A stretch of 64,000 nucleotides of DNA. Source: JAJUFS01 sp036381175. Its GTDB lineage: Bacteria; Pseudomonadota; Gammaproteobacteria; Natronospirales; JAJUFS01. Within the stretch, counting starts at the first letter, position 1; each line of letters opens with the position of its first letter. Shown here one piece after another: positions 16,378 to 24,537 of this stretch. The stretch covers positions 20,836-84,835 of the forward strand of contig DASVDI010000015.1 of the NCBI GenBank assembly GCA_036381175.1, read 5' to 3'. The notes below the pieces were generated by a model. That model was not told the DNA's origin. It searched no databases and saw only the letters and a list, made by a program, of their open reading frames with translations. The translations under genes were made by a program, and so were the position numbers.

Positions 16378-17808
16378 TCACTCTCCCTTCTCGCTTGAAG
16401 CGGCTTCAGGATTCTGATCCTGCACGAGCTTCAAGACGGTGCGATTGGTTGGCCGCAGGTATTCCTGCGCGGTCTTCTGGATCAGCGCGGGTGTGACTTC
16501 ACGGAACTCGGCTTCGAGTTCGTTGATGCGCGCCGGGTTGTCGTCGAACAGCGCGAACGCGGCGAGCAGGTCCGCGCGCCCGAAGCCGTAAAAACCGCCG
16601 AGCGTGTCATAAAGGCTGGAGCGCATTTTCACCAGCGCGCGATCCAGTGTTTCCTGGTCGACCGGTTCGGTGCGTAACTTCTCGATGACTTCGTTTGTCG
16701 CTGTCATGATCGCTTCGGGATCGACGTCGGCGTCGTGAATCAATGAAGCCGTCCACAGCATCGGGCCGTTGTAATTGAACATGTTGCCGAGCAGGTTGAT
16801 GCCGCCCGAAACCTCGGCGGTGTAGCCTTTTTCCTGCACGAGTTTCTGCACCAGCAGCGCATCGTCACCCTGCAACAGGATCTGATCGATCAGCCCCATG
16901 GCGTAATATTCCGGCGTGTTGCGTTCGGGCATGTGGTAGGAAAAGGCGAGCGCGGGACGATTGATGAGCGGGTCTTCACGCACCGCGATTTTTTCTTCCG
17001 TCTGCTTCGGTTCGGAAATGTCAGGAATCGGCGGCACGTCGGCGGAAGGAATGTCGCCAAAATATTTTTTTATCCACGCCAGCGTCTGCGCGGGATCGAC
17101 ATCGCCGGTGACGACAACAACCGCGTTGTTCGGCGCGTAGTAGGTGTCGAAGAAATCCTGCACGTCGTCGAGCGTGGCGGCGTCGAGATCGTCCAGCTCG
17201 CCGTAGAAATTATGCGCGTTGTACCAGTTCACGTTCGCGTACTGCGGCATCCACAGCCACGGAAAACCGCCATAAGGCTGGTTCAGCACGTTCACGCGAA
17301 CTTCGTTCTTCACCACGCCTTGCTGGTTGGTGAGATTTGCCTGCGTGATGTCGAGGCCGCTCATGCGATCGGCTTCCGCCCACAGCATGGTTTCGAGCGT
17401 GTTCGCGGGAACGATTTCGAAATAATTCGTGAAGTCGAAGCGGGTGGAACCGTTGAGCACGCCGCCGTTGCGCTGGATCAGTTTCACGAATTCCATCTTG
17501 CCGAGATTCTCGGAGCCCTGGAACATCATGTGCTCGAACAAATGCGCGAAGCCGGTGCGGTTGCGCGGCTCGATGCGGAAACCGATGTTGTAGTAGACCG
17601 CGACGGTCGCAATCGGCGCCGTGTGATCTTCGGAGATGACGACCTTCAGGCCGTTGTCGAGCGTGTGGTATTCGACGGGAACGGAAAAGCCGGCGGGAAC
17701 ACCGGTTTTCTCCGTGGTGGTTGTCGCGGTTGTGTCCGCCGGGCCGCTGCATGCAGCGACGAAAAACAGCGATACGGACAGGGCCGCGCCACGTAGCAGT
17801 GTGCGCAT
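16378..17808 (-). CDS. M16-family zinc metallopeptidase, lipoprotein (catalytic-type subunit)
   Basis: This 476-residue protein is predicted to be anchored by a lipobox (LFFVAAC) after a signal peptide starting MRTLLRG at 17808, behind AGGGGA. It has the inverted zinc motif HLFEH (in GFAHLFEHMMFQGSENLGK) and the downstream Glu ligand in VVKNEVRVN. It precedes, by 2 nt, the zinc-less M16 partner, so the two likely assemble into one periplasmic peptidase. The longer upstream reading frame (to 17943) has no signal-like start and is not used. The substrate is unknown. Confidence 0.9.
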   Translation of the reverse strand: MRTLLRGAALSVSLFFVAACSGPADTTATTTTEKTGVPAGFSVPVEYHTLDNGLKVVISEDHTAPIATVAVYYNIGFRIEPRNRTGFAHLFEHMMFQGSENLGKMEFVKLIQRNGGVLNGSTRFDFTNYFEIVPANTLETMLWAEADRMSGLDITQANLTNQQGVVKNEVRVNVLNQPYGGFPWLWMPQYANVNWYNAHNFYGELDDLDAATLDDVQDFFDTYYAPNNAVVVVTGDVDPAQTLAWIKKYFGDIPSADVPPIPDISEPKQTEEKIAVREDPLINRPALAFSYHMPERNTPEYYAMGLIDQILLQGDDALLVQKLVQEKGYTAEVSGGINLLGNMFNYNGPMLWTASLIHDADVDPEAIMTATNEVIEKLRTEPVDQETLDRALVKMRSSLYDTLGGFYGFGRADLLAAFALFDDNPARINELEAEFREVTPALIQKTAQEYLRPTNRTVLKLVQDQNPEAASSEKGE

Positions 17809-18010
17809 GGTGTTTCCCCTTTTGTTGTTGAGGTTCGCTGCTTGGAGCCCCGTCACCCCGACGAGTTCCCCGGTCAGCGTTTGGCTAGCGTGTGGCCAAG
17901 GTTGGCCAGCGATCGAATTTACCGGTTCAGGCGATGGATGCAAGGGGAAAAAGAAACACGAAGATAGTTTTGAGAGTTTCCAGACGCTTATTTAATGACA
18001 GGTGGTAACA

Positions 18011-18038
18011 ATAAAAAACGCCCCGTGAACGGGGCGTT
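18011..18038 (-). terminator. Intrinsic terminator downstream of the SDR gene
   Basis: On the minus strand the arms AACGCCCCG and CGGGGCGTT close a 4-nt loop and are followed by TTTTTTATTG. It lies about 125 bp from the current SDR stop, but only 18 bp from the duplicated 3' end. Confidence 0.8.
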
Positions 18039-18055
18039 GTCGAAGGTAAGGAGGC

Positions 18056-18084
18056 GGTTATTTCGGCTGCATCCGGATCGCGCC
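18056..18084 (-). repeat. Duplicate of the SDR gene 3' end
   Basis: 27 of 29 bases match 18162-18190, the last codons of the SDR gene. Read on the minus strand it encodes the same ending, GAIRMQPK then TAA. A palindromic repeat at 18111-18149 separates the two copies. Confidence 0.85.
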
Positions 18085-18110
18085 CGAAAATAAACAGCGA
18101 AGCACTTGCG

Positions 18111-18149
18111 CTCCCTCTCCCCGCTGGGGAGAGGGCCGGGGTGAGGGGG
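18111..18149. repeat. Palindromic CCCTCTCCCC...GGGGAGAGG repeat
   Basis: The arms CCTCTCCCC and GGGGAGAGG surround GCT, and GCCGGGGTGAGGGG follows. This short element is of a type scattered through many proteobacterial genomes. Confidence 0.7.
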
Positions 18150-18163
18150 AATACGCGAGAAGG

Positions 18164-18931
18164 TTATTTCGGCTGCATGCGAATCGCGCCATCCAGCCGG
18201 ATCGTCTCGCCATTGATCATGGTGTTCTCGTAAACGGACGCGACAAGTTGCGCGTATTCCTCGGGCTTTCCAAGGCGTGACGGGAACGGCACCTGCTTGC
18301 CGAGCGATTCCTGGATTTCCGGCGGCATGCCTTCCATCATCGGCGTCCAGAAAATGCCGGGCGCGATGGCGACAACGCGCACACCGATGCGTGCGAACTC
18401 GCGCGCCATCGGCAAGGTCATGGCGACAACACCGCCTTTCGATGCCGAATACGCCGCCTGGCCGATCTGGCCTTCGAACGCGGCAACGGACGCTGTATTG
18501 ATAATGAGTCCGCGCTGGCCGTCGGCGTCGGCATCATTGGATTCCATCGCGGCGGCGGCGGCCTTGCCGAGATTGAAGCTGCCGAGCAGGTTCACGTGCA
18601 GCACTTTCGCGAAGAAATCGCTCGCCATCGGGCCTTGCTTGCCGAGCACGCGGCCGGCGCCGAGGATGCCCGCGCAATTCACCGCGAGCGTGAGGCCGCC
18701 GAAAGCCGACTTCGCTTTTTCGACAGCGGCATTCACCTCGGCTTCGTTTGAGACATCCGTCCTGATGAACAGCGCGCGCTCGCCGAGTTTCTGTACGGCG
18801 GCCTTGCCGGCTTCATCGTTCACATCAAGCATCGCGACGTGCCCGCCGGCGTTCACCAGTCTTTCCGCCACGGCAAAACCGAGACCGGAAACTCCGCCGC
18901 TGACGATGGCCTTGGCGCTTTCAAATTTCAT
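18164..18931 (-). CDS. Short-chain dehydrogenase, 3-hydroxyacyl-CoA dehydrogenase type II (HSD10-like)
   Basis: This 255-residue SDR shows the NAD-binding GGVSGLG (N-terminus), LDVNDEAGK at the adenine-binding position favouring NAD, the NCAG motif, a Ser in NTASVAAFEG, and the YSASKGG catalytic Tyr/Lys. The C-terminal pattern PFPSRLGKPEEYAQLV, MINGETIRLDGAIRM is characteristic of the HSD10/type II 3-hydroxyacyl-CoA dehydrogenase group, which oxidises 3-hydroxyacyl-CoA in beta-oxidation or branched amino-acid breakdown. The start at 18931 has AGGAG 6 nt upstream; the longer frame upstream of it runs through a palindromic repeat. The last eight codons are duplicated downstream. Confidence 0.88.
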   Translation of the reverse strand: MKFESAKAIVSGGVSGLGFAVAERLVNAGGHVAMLDVNDEAGKAAVQKLGERALFIRTDVSNEAEVNAAVEKAKSAFGGLTLAVNCAGILGAGRVLGKQGPMASDFFAKVLHVNLLGSFNLGKAAAAAMESNDADADGQRGLIINTASVAAFEGQIGQAAYSASKGGVVAMTLPMAREFARIGVRVVAIAPGIFWTPMMEGMPPEIQESLGKQVPFPSRLGKPEEYAQLVASVYENTMINGETIRLDGAIRMQPK

Positions 18932-18953
18932 GTGCAACTCCTGGACTTGATGA

Positions 18954-19010
18954 TGAAATCCCCCCGCTGCACGGCGTGCAGCGGCCCCCTTTTTCAAAGG
19001 GGGCCGCGTT
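18954..19010. repeat. REP-like palindromic element
   Basis: GAAATCCCCCCGCTGCACGG begins a block with two nested palindromes (GCTGCAC/GTGCAGC and GGCCCCCTTT/AAAGGGGGCC). It resembles one end of the longer elements at 33794 and 38405. Confidence 0.8.
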
Positions 19011-19083
19011 GTTCTCGCCACATTCAACGGTGGAAGTTGTTCGTGATTATACGTGGCGCGCCCAGGCGCGACACGTCGTCCGC

Positions 19084-19977
19084 TCACGCCTGCCGGTCAA
19101 CAACCCACGCGGCGAGCTCACGCAATATGTCAGCGCGCGCGCCGAAAACATCGAGCGCCGCGAGTGCTTCATCGGCCAGCGCCGCAAGCCGCCGGCGGGA
19201 TTCCTCAACGCCGAGCAGCGCGGGAAACGTCGCCTTGCCGTGGATGGAATCGCTGCCCGCGGTCTTGCCGAGGGTTTCGGTGTCGCTCTCCACATCCAGC
19301 AGATCGTCGCGAACCTGGAAGGCGAGCCCTACGCGCTCGCCGAATCGCGCCAGTGCCTGCTTGCCTTCGGTATCGAGTTTCGGCGCGAGGGCTGCGCTCA
19401 TCATCACGGCGGCTTCGAGCAGGCGGCCGGTTTTCAGTTGATGAATGGTTTCCAACTCCGCGACATCGATGGCGCGGTTCTCCGCGGCAAGATCCATCGC
19501 CTGGCCACCCGTCATGCCGCGCGAACCGCCGGCTTTTGCGAGCAATGCCACGAGTTCCAGGCGGCGTGCGGGCTCCGCGGGCAGGTCGCGATCGGTGGCG
19601 AGCATGTCGAAGGCCAGCATTTGCAGTGCATCGCCGACAAGAATTGCCGTCGCCTCGTCGAACTGCCGGTGCGTGGTGGGCCGGCCGCGGCGCAGATCGT
19701 CATTGTCCATCGCCGGGAGATCGTCGTGCACCAGCGAATAACAATGAATCAGCTCCACGGCGGCGGCGGGCGGGTCCAACTGGATCGCCGGTACGCTGAG
19801 CATCTCGCCGGTTGCGTAAACGAGCAGCGGCCGCAGGCGCTTGCCGCCGTTCAGCACGGAGTAGCGCACGGCCTCGTGCAGCCGGGCGGGGCGCTCGGTG
19901 GCGTGCGGCAGGCTGCGTTCGAGCTTGCGTTCCAGGCGTTCGCGCCAGGCATCCAGCTGTTCGGTGGTGCTTGTCAC
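19084..19977 (-). CDS. ispA: Farnesyl-diphosphate synthase (IspA-type polyprenyl synthetase)
   Basis: This 297-residue short-chain trans-prenyl synthase condenses IPP with DMAPP/GPP to farnesyl diphosphate in the cytosol. It has NGGKRLRP for substrate phosphate binding. The first Asp-rich motif is DDLPAMDNDDLRRGRPT, with the two-residue insertion typical of bacterial FPP synthases. The second is DDLLDVESD, after GLAFQVR. I chose the GTG at 19977 (MTSTTEQLDAW), with an AGGA/GAGA stretch upstream and a length usual for IspA. The gene is divergent from mvaD across a 128-bp gap, so the pathway end product enzyme sits back to back with the precursor operon. Confidence 0.93.
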   Translation of the reverse strand: MTSTTEQLDAWRERLERKLERSLPHATERPARLHEAVRYSVLNGGKRLRPLLVYATGEMLSVPAIQLDPPAAAVELIHCYSLVHDDLPAMDNDDLRRGRPTTHRQFDEATAILVGDALQMLAFDMLATDRDLPAEPARRLELVALLAKAGGSRGMTGGQAMDLAAENRAIDVAELETIHQLKTGRLLEAAVMMSAALAPKLDTEGKQALARFGERVGLAFQVRDDLLDVESDTETLGKTAGSDSIHGKATFPALLGVEESRRRLAALADEALAALDVFGARADILRELAAWVVDRQA

Positions 19978-20037
19978 TCTCGATCCTGTTCTTGAAAAGA
20001 GGGCGAAGCTTACCGGAAGGCATCCGGCCTGAACACG

Positions 20038-20066
20038 CTGAGACGGCCGCGCGCTTGCGGTAGAAT
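20038..20066 (+). promoter_or_regulatory. Putative promoter of the mevalonate operon
   Basis: The -35 CTGAGA (20038-20043) and -10 TAGAAT (20061-20066) have 17-bp spacing and lie 40 bp before the mvaD start. The call is by inspection. Confidence 0.45.
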
Positions 20067-20105
20067 CGCGCTTTCGCGCACACGAATCGCAACAGGGAAT
20101 CCCGC

Positions 20106-21092
20106 ATGCCTCCCCAGGCCGAAGCGACCGCACGGGCCAACATCGCCTTGATCAAGTACTGGGGCAAGCGCCGTCATGACGACGAGGTATCCCTGAATCT
20201 TCCTGCCGTGGGCTCGCTGTCGATCACCCTCGACGCGCTTTCAACGCGCACGCGCATCCGCTTCGACAACTCGCTTGTAAAAGACAGCCTGCGCCTGAAC
20301 GGCCGCGAAGACAGCACCGCGCGCCTGTCGCCGTTCCTCGATATTTTCAGGCGACGTGCGGGACGTGAAATATTTGCAGCGGTCGAAAGTGACAACAATT
20401 TTCCGACCGGCGCGGGACTCGCCTCATCCGCCTCCGGTTTTGCCGCACTCGCCGCCGCCGCAACAGGCGCGCTGGAACTGCAAATGCCTGCCACGGAACT
20501 GTCCGCGCTCGCGAGACGCGGCTCTGGTTCCGCGGCGCGTTCGATTTTCGGCGGATTCGTGGAATGGCACCGGGGCGAGCGCGAAGACGGCAGCGATTCT
20601 CACGCCGAACCCCTGGCGAATTCGGATCACTGGCCTTTGCGCGTGCTGATCGCGGTGACCGACGAAAGCCAGAAACCGGTTGGCTCCACCGACGGCATGA
20701 CGCGCACGGAATTCACCTCGCCATATTTCGACGCCTGGGTTGAAGGCCAGGAAAACGATCTTGCCGATGCGCGCGCCGCGATTCTCGCGCGCGATTTCGA
20801 AAAGCTCGCGGATGTGAGCGAGTTTTCCTGTCTGAAGATGCATGCGTCGGCAATCGCCGCGCGCCCCGGTGTTGTCTACTGGAACGGTGCGACGGTGGAT
20901 GCATTGAACGCCGTGCGCGCCTTGCGCGCGAAAGGTGTTCCGGTGTTTTTCACCATCGACGCCGGCCCGCAAGTGAAAGCGGTTTGTCTTCCGGAAGCGG
21001 AAGTTGCCGTGCGTGAAACACTGGCGGCGGTGAGCGGCGTGAAACGTGTCATCGCGAGCGGACTTGGCAATGGAGTGGAGGTGAAGGTTTGA
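20106..21092 (+). CDS. mvaD: Diphosphomevalonate decarboxylase
   Basis: This 328-residue GHMP-family enzyme makes isopentenyl diphosphate from mevalonate diphosphate with ATP, releasing CO2 and phosphate. It shows the family signatures ANIALIKYWGKR, SLNLPAVGSLSITLD, the phosphate-binding loop FPTGAGLASSASGFAALA, and RRGSGSAARSIFGGFVEWH. It also has STDGMTRTEFTSPYFDAW and FFTIDAGPQVK, which holds the catalytic Asp. All point to a true decarboxylase rather than a mevalonate 3-kinase. It is the first gene of the mevalonate operon. The stop overlaps the next start in TTGA. Confidence 0.95.
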   Translation: MPPQAEATARANIALIKYWGKRRHDDEVSLNLPAVGSLSITLDALSTRTRIRFDNSLVKDSLRLNGREDSTARLSPFLDIFRRRAGREIFAAVESDNNFPTGAGLASSASGFAALAAAATGALELQMPATELSALARRGSGSAARSIFGGFVEWHRGEREDGSDSHAEPLANSDHWPLRVLIAVTDESQKPVGSTDGMTRTEFTSPYFDAWVEGQENDLADARAAILARDFEKLADVSEFSCLKMHASAIAARPGVVYWNGATVDALNAVRALRAKGVPVFFTIDAGPQVKAVCLPEAEVAVRETLAAVSGVKRVIASGLGNGVEVKV

Positions 21093-22114
21093 AAACGATT
21101 ACGGCGTCCGCGCCCGGAAAATTGTTCATCACTGGCGAGTACGCCGTGCTGGATCGCGCGCCTGCCTTGCTCGCGGCGGTGAATGTGCGCGCGGTGTGCA
21201 AGCTGCATCCCGCGATCGGCGATGCCTGGCGCATCGTCACGCCGCCGCTGTCGTCGTCGCCCGCGGTGTTTCGCATTGTCGATGACCTGCCGGAATGGGA
21301 AGACGAACCGGTCGCCTTGTTTGATGCCGCGTGGCGCGCGTTGAGCGAAGCGCAGCGCGCCGAGCTCGCGAAATCCGCGTGGAATATTTCGCTGGATACG
21401 TCGGCATTTTTCCTGAAAGAGAAAAAACTCGGCCTCGGTTCCAGCGCCGCCGCGCTCGCGGCATTGACCGGTGCGTTGTGGGCGGCGGTCGGCGAGCTGC
21501 CAGATGAAGCGAGCGCATTCGACGCGCTGAAAACTGCGCACACCGCCTGGCAAGGCGGCGGCAGCGGCGCGGACCTCGCGGTCACGCTCGCCGGCGGCAA
21601 CATTCTTTACCGGCGCGATCCGCGCATCGCAGCGCCTGTTGCATTGCCGGATGCGCTCGACATCCTGCCCGTGTGGAGCGGCAAGCCGGCGTCGACCGGC
21701 GAATTTCTGCGCCGGCTTGCGGATTTCCAGCAGAAGGATCCCGAGCGCTTCCGCGAGCGTTTCGCGGTGCTGGAGCAGGAAGCCGAGGAGGCCGCGATCG
21801 CGGCGAGCACCGGCGATTCGGTCGCGTTCCTTGAAGCCTTCGATGACTGCGGTGCTGCATTGCGCGCGCTCGGTGAGGCCGCGGAGCTGCCGATCTGGAG
21901 CGAGGATCACGAGCGGATCGGCGAGATCGTTCGCGCCGAGGGCGGCTGCTACAAACCGAGCGGCGCGGGCGGCGGCGACATCGGCATCAGCGTGATCCGT
22001 TCAGGCGACGAGGAGACAGCAGAAAGGGTAAAATCCCGGCTTTCGTCAGCGGGTTACAGCATCCTGCCGCTCTGTTTCGGCGCGCGTGGCCTGCATGTTT
22101 CAAAGAGTACGTAA
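21089..22114 (+). CDS. Phosphomevalonate kinase (GHMP, ERG8 type)
   Basis: This 341-residue GHMP kinase is predicted to phosphorylate mevalonate 5-phosphate to the diphosphate. Motifs in order are SAPGKLFITGEYAVLDRAPA (motif 1), KLGLGSSAAALAALTGAL (ATP loop), GGGSGADLAVTLAGG, and KPSGAGGGDIGISV (motif 3). It starts with TTG at 21089, overlapping the mvaD stop, behind GGAGGTGAAGG. Operon position between decarboxylase and the reductase-kinase fusion supports the phosphomevalonate rather than mevalonate substrate, since the mevalonate kinase is in the fusion. The protein is shorter than fungal ERG8. Confidence 0.9.
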   Translation: MKTITASAPGKLFITGEYAVLDRAPALLAAVNVRAVCKLHPAIGDAWRIVTPPLSSSPAVFRIVDDLPEWEDEPVALFDAAWRALSEAQRAELAKSAWNISLDTSAFFLKEKKLGLGSSAAALAALTGALWAAVGELPDEASAFDALKTAHTAWQGGGSGADLAVTLAGGNILYRRDPRIAAPVALPDALDILPVWSGKPASTGEFLRRLADFQQKDPERFRERFAVLEQEAEEAAIAASTGDSVAFLEAFDDCGAALRALGEAAELPIWSEDHERIGEIVRAEGGCYKPSGAGGGDIGISVIRSGDEETAERVKSRLSSAGYSILPLCFGARGLHVSKST

Positions 22115-22117
22115 TTG

Positions 22118-24373
22118 ATGGATCGTTCCCGCATTCCGAGTTTCTACAAATTGTCCGTGCCCGAGCGCGTGCGCATCATGCGCGAGCGCGGCCTGCTGTC
22201 CAACGAGGATTACCTCGCGCTGTCCTCGGGACAGCACACGCTGGATGTCGATTCCGCCGACAAGATGATCGAGAACGTCATCGGCGTGATGGGATTGCCG
22301 GTCGGACTAGCATTGAATTTTCTCGTCAATGGCAAGGACTACGTCGTTCCATTGGTTGTCGAGGAACCGTCGATTGTCGCCGCGCTTTCATCGGCCGCGA
22401 AAACCATTCGCAACGCCGGCGGTTTTGAAACATCCAGCACCGATCCAATTCTCATCGGCCAGGTGCAGGTGGTCGAAGTACCGCACATTGCGAAAGCGCA
22501 GGCGGCGATCCTGCAACGCAAGGATGAAATCCTGAACCTCGCGAATTCGCTGCACCCGAAAATGGTCGCGCGTGGCGGTGGTGCGAAAGATCTCGAAGTG
22601 CATGTGCATCCGAGCGAGTACACGAAGTCGGACATGCTCGTCGTGCACTTGCTGGTCGATACACGCGATGCGATGGGCGCGAATCTCGTCAACACGATGT
22701 GCGAAGGTGTTGCATCGCTGGTCGAGAACATCACCGGCGGAAAAGTCTTCCTGCGCATTCTTTCCAATCTTGCTGATCGTTCGCTCGCGCGCGCGCGTTG
22801 TGTGATTCCGCCGGCAGCACTCGCGAAGGGTGGCTTCGACGGCGAACAGGTGCGCGACGGCATCATCATCGCGAACGAGTTCGCGGTTGTTGATCCGTAC
22901 CGCGCGGTCACGCACAACAAGGGCGTGATGAACGGCATCGATGCGGTCGCCCTGGCGACGGGCAACGACTGGCGCGCGATCGAAGCGAGTTGTCATGCCT
23001 GGGCGGCGCGCAGCGGACGTTATTCATCATTGACGCGCTGGTACAAGGACGATGCGGGCAATCTTGTTGGCGAACTGGAATTGCCCTTGAAGGTCGGTAT
23101 TGTCGGCGGTTCGCTGCAATCGAATCCGACGGTGGCAATGAATCATCGCCTTGTCGGCGTGCAGTCTGCGACTGAACTTGCCGAGCTGATGGCCGCCGCG
23201 GGACTCGCACAGAATTTTTCCGCCATTCGCGCGCTTTCCACGGAAGGCATCCAGCAGGGACACATGACATTGCACGCGCGCAGCGTCGCGGCAACGGCGG
23301 GAGCTGCGGCGGAAATTTTCGATACCGTCGTTGATCGTTTGATCGAGTCCGGCGAGATCAAGGTGTGGAAGGCGCGCGAAATCATTGCAGAAGTATCGCG
23401 CCAGTCGAGCGCACCGGCGGTGGCGAGCGCGACACCTTCCGAAGACAAGGAACCGCTCGCGGCGGGTTACGGCAAGATCATTTTGTTCGGCGAACACGCG
23501 GTAGTTTATGGCCGCCACGCACTTGCAGCTCCCGTGCCGCTCGCGATCCAGGCGAAAGTCGAGGATGCGAACGATGGCGTTGAAATCATCATCCCGCGCT
23601 GGAATGTCGAGGCGCGGTTGCATGAACCGGCAAACCAGCGCCAGGGTTTTCACAAGCAGTTCGGCATCATTCTCGATGAGCTCGGCCTCGAAAAACGGCC
23701 GATGAAAATCGAGATATTCCCGAATGTGCCGCGTGCGATGGGACTTGGCGGTTCGGCGGCGTTCGCGGTTGCAGTCATTCGCGCGCTTGATCGTCATTAC
23801 GGCCTGAAGCTCTCCGACGAAGACGTCAACAATCTCGCGTTCGAATCCGAAACCGTTGCGCACGGAACACCGAGTGGCATCGACAACACGATGGCGACTT
23901 TCGGACGGCTCATGTTGTATCGCAAAGGCAATCCGCCGCTGCGTGATTTCCTGACGGCGAGCGAACCGGTTAAATTCGTCGTCGGCATGACCGGCGTGGA
24001 AACGCTGACGCACAAGATGGTCACGCGCGTGCGCCAGAACTGGGAGCGCAACACGGCGCTTTACGAACGGATTTTCAATGAGATTGATGCGCTCACCTTG
24101 CAGGGCGTGAAAGCGCTCAAGGAAAACGACCTCGAGCAGATGGGCGATCTCATGAATGTCTGCCAGGGATTGCTGAACGCCTTGCAGGTATCCAGCTGGG
24201 AGCTGGAAGAACTGATGCAGATCGCGCGCGACAACGGTGCGCTGGGCGCGAAGCTTACCGGTGGTGGCGGTGGCGGCGCGATGATCGCGCTGTGTCCCGA
24301 CAATGCCGAAACCGTGAAACGCGCGATGCAGGCGGCAGGTTACCAGGCCATGGAGATTACCGTCGGCGGCTGA
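22118..24373 (+). CDS. Fused class II HMG-CoA reductase / mevalonate kinase
   Basis: This single 751-residue frame carries two consecutive pathway enzymes. Residues about 1-428 are a class II (bacterial-type) HMG-CoA reductase: ENVIGVMGLPVGLALNFLVN, catalytic Glu in VVEEPSIVAA, DTRDAMGANLVNTMCE, catalytic Lys in THNKGVMNGIDAV, Asp in ATGNDWRA, VGIVGGSLQSNP and the late His in GHMTLHARS. After an Ala/Ser/Pro linker (about 429-447), residues about 448-751 are a mevalonate kinase: GYGKIILFGEHAVVYGRHAL, MGLGGSAAFAVAVIRAL, HGTPSGIDNTMATFG and KLTGGGGGGAMIALC. Both halves look intact. The start is ATG 22118, 3 nt after the previous stop; an in-frame TTG precedes it. The reductase makes mevalonate, which the kinase half would phosphorylate. 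Confidence 0.95.
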   Translation: MDRSRIPSFYKLSVPERVRIMRERGLLSNEDYLALSSGQHTLDVDSADKMIENVIGVMGLPVGLALNFLVNGKDYVVPLVVEEPSIVAALSSAAKTIRNAGGFETSSTDPILIGQVQVVEVPHIAKAQAAILQRKDEILNLANSLHPKMVARGGGAKDLEVHVHPSEYTKSDMLVVHLLVDTRDAMGANLVNTMCEGVASLVENITGGKVFLRILSNLADRSLARARCVIPPAALAKGGFDGEQVRDGIIIANEFAVVDPYRAVTHNKGVMNGIDAVALATGNDWRAIEASCHAWAARSGRYSSLTRWYKDDAGNLVGELELPLKVGIVGGSLQSNPTVAMNHRLVGVQSATELAELMAAAGLAQNFSAIRALSTEGIQQGHMTLHARSVAATAGAAAEIFDTVVDRLIESGEIKVWKAREIIAEVSRQSSAPAVASATPSEDKEPLAAGYGKIILFGEHAVVYGRHALAAPVPLAIQAKVEDANDGVEIIIPRWNVEARLHEPANQRQGFHKQFGIILDELGLEKRPMKIEIFPNVPRAMGLGGSAAFAVAVIRALDRHYGLKLSDEDVNNLAFESETVAHGTPSGIDNTMATFGRLMLYRKGNPPLRDFLTASEPVKFVVGMTGVETLTHKMVTRVRQNWERNTALYERIFNEIDALTLQGVKALKENDLEQMGDLMNVCQGLLNALQVSSWELEELMQIARDNGALGAKLTGGGGGGAMIALCPDNAETVKRAMQAAGYQAMEITVGG

Positions 24374-24537
24374 GGTCGCATCTGTTCCCGGAATACCGGG
24401 ACCTTGTGCGCCTTGGCTGTGTTGCAAGCGGTCCCTCGCTGCTCATTTACCTTTTGTAAACTCCGCTGCTCGGAACCACTTGCGCCTTGCCAGCGCATCA
24501 ACAGCTGCAACCTCAGATAGCGCAATCAAGGATCGAC

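Larger units (their letters stand above)
17809..18163. other. Intergenic region between M16 pair and SDR gene
   Basis: This 355-bp stretch holds, from left to right: the upstream region of the M16 operon (17809-18000), the SDR terminator (18011-18038), a 29-bp copy of the SDR gene's 3' end (18056-18084), and a palindromic CCCTCTCCCC/GGGGAGAGG repeat (18111-18149). No gene is seen. Confidence 0.7.

Noticed and set aside
20106..21092. mvaD could be a mevalonate 3-kinase or bisphosphate decarboxylase
   Set aside because: The presence of phosphomevalonate kinase and the intact decarboxylase motifs favour the classical diphosphomevalonate decarboxylase.
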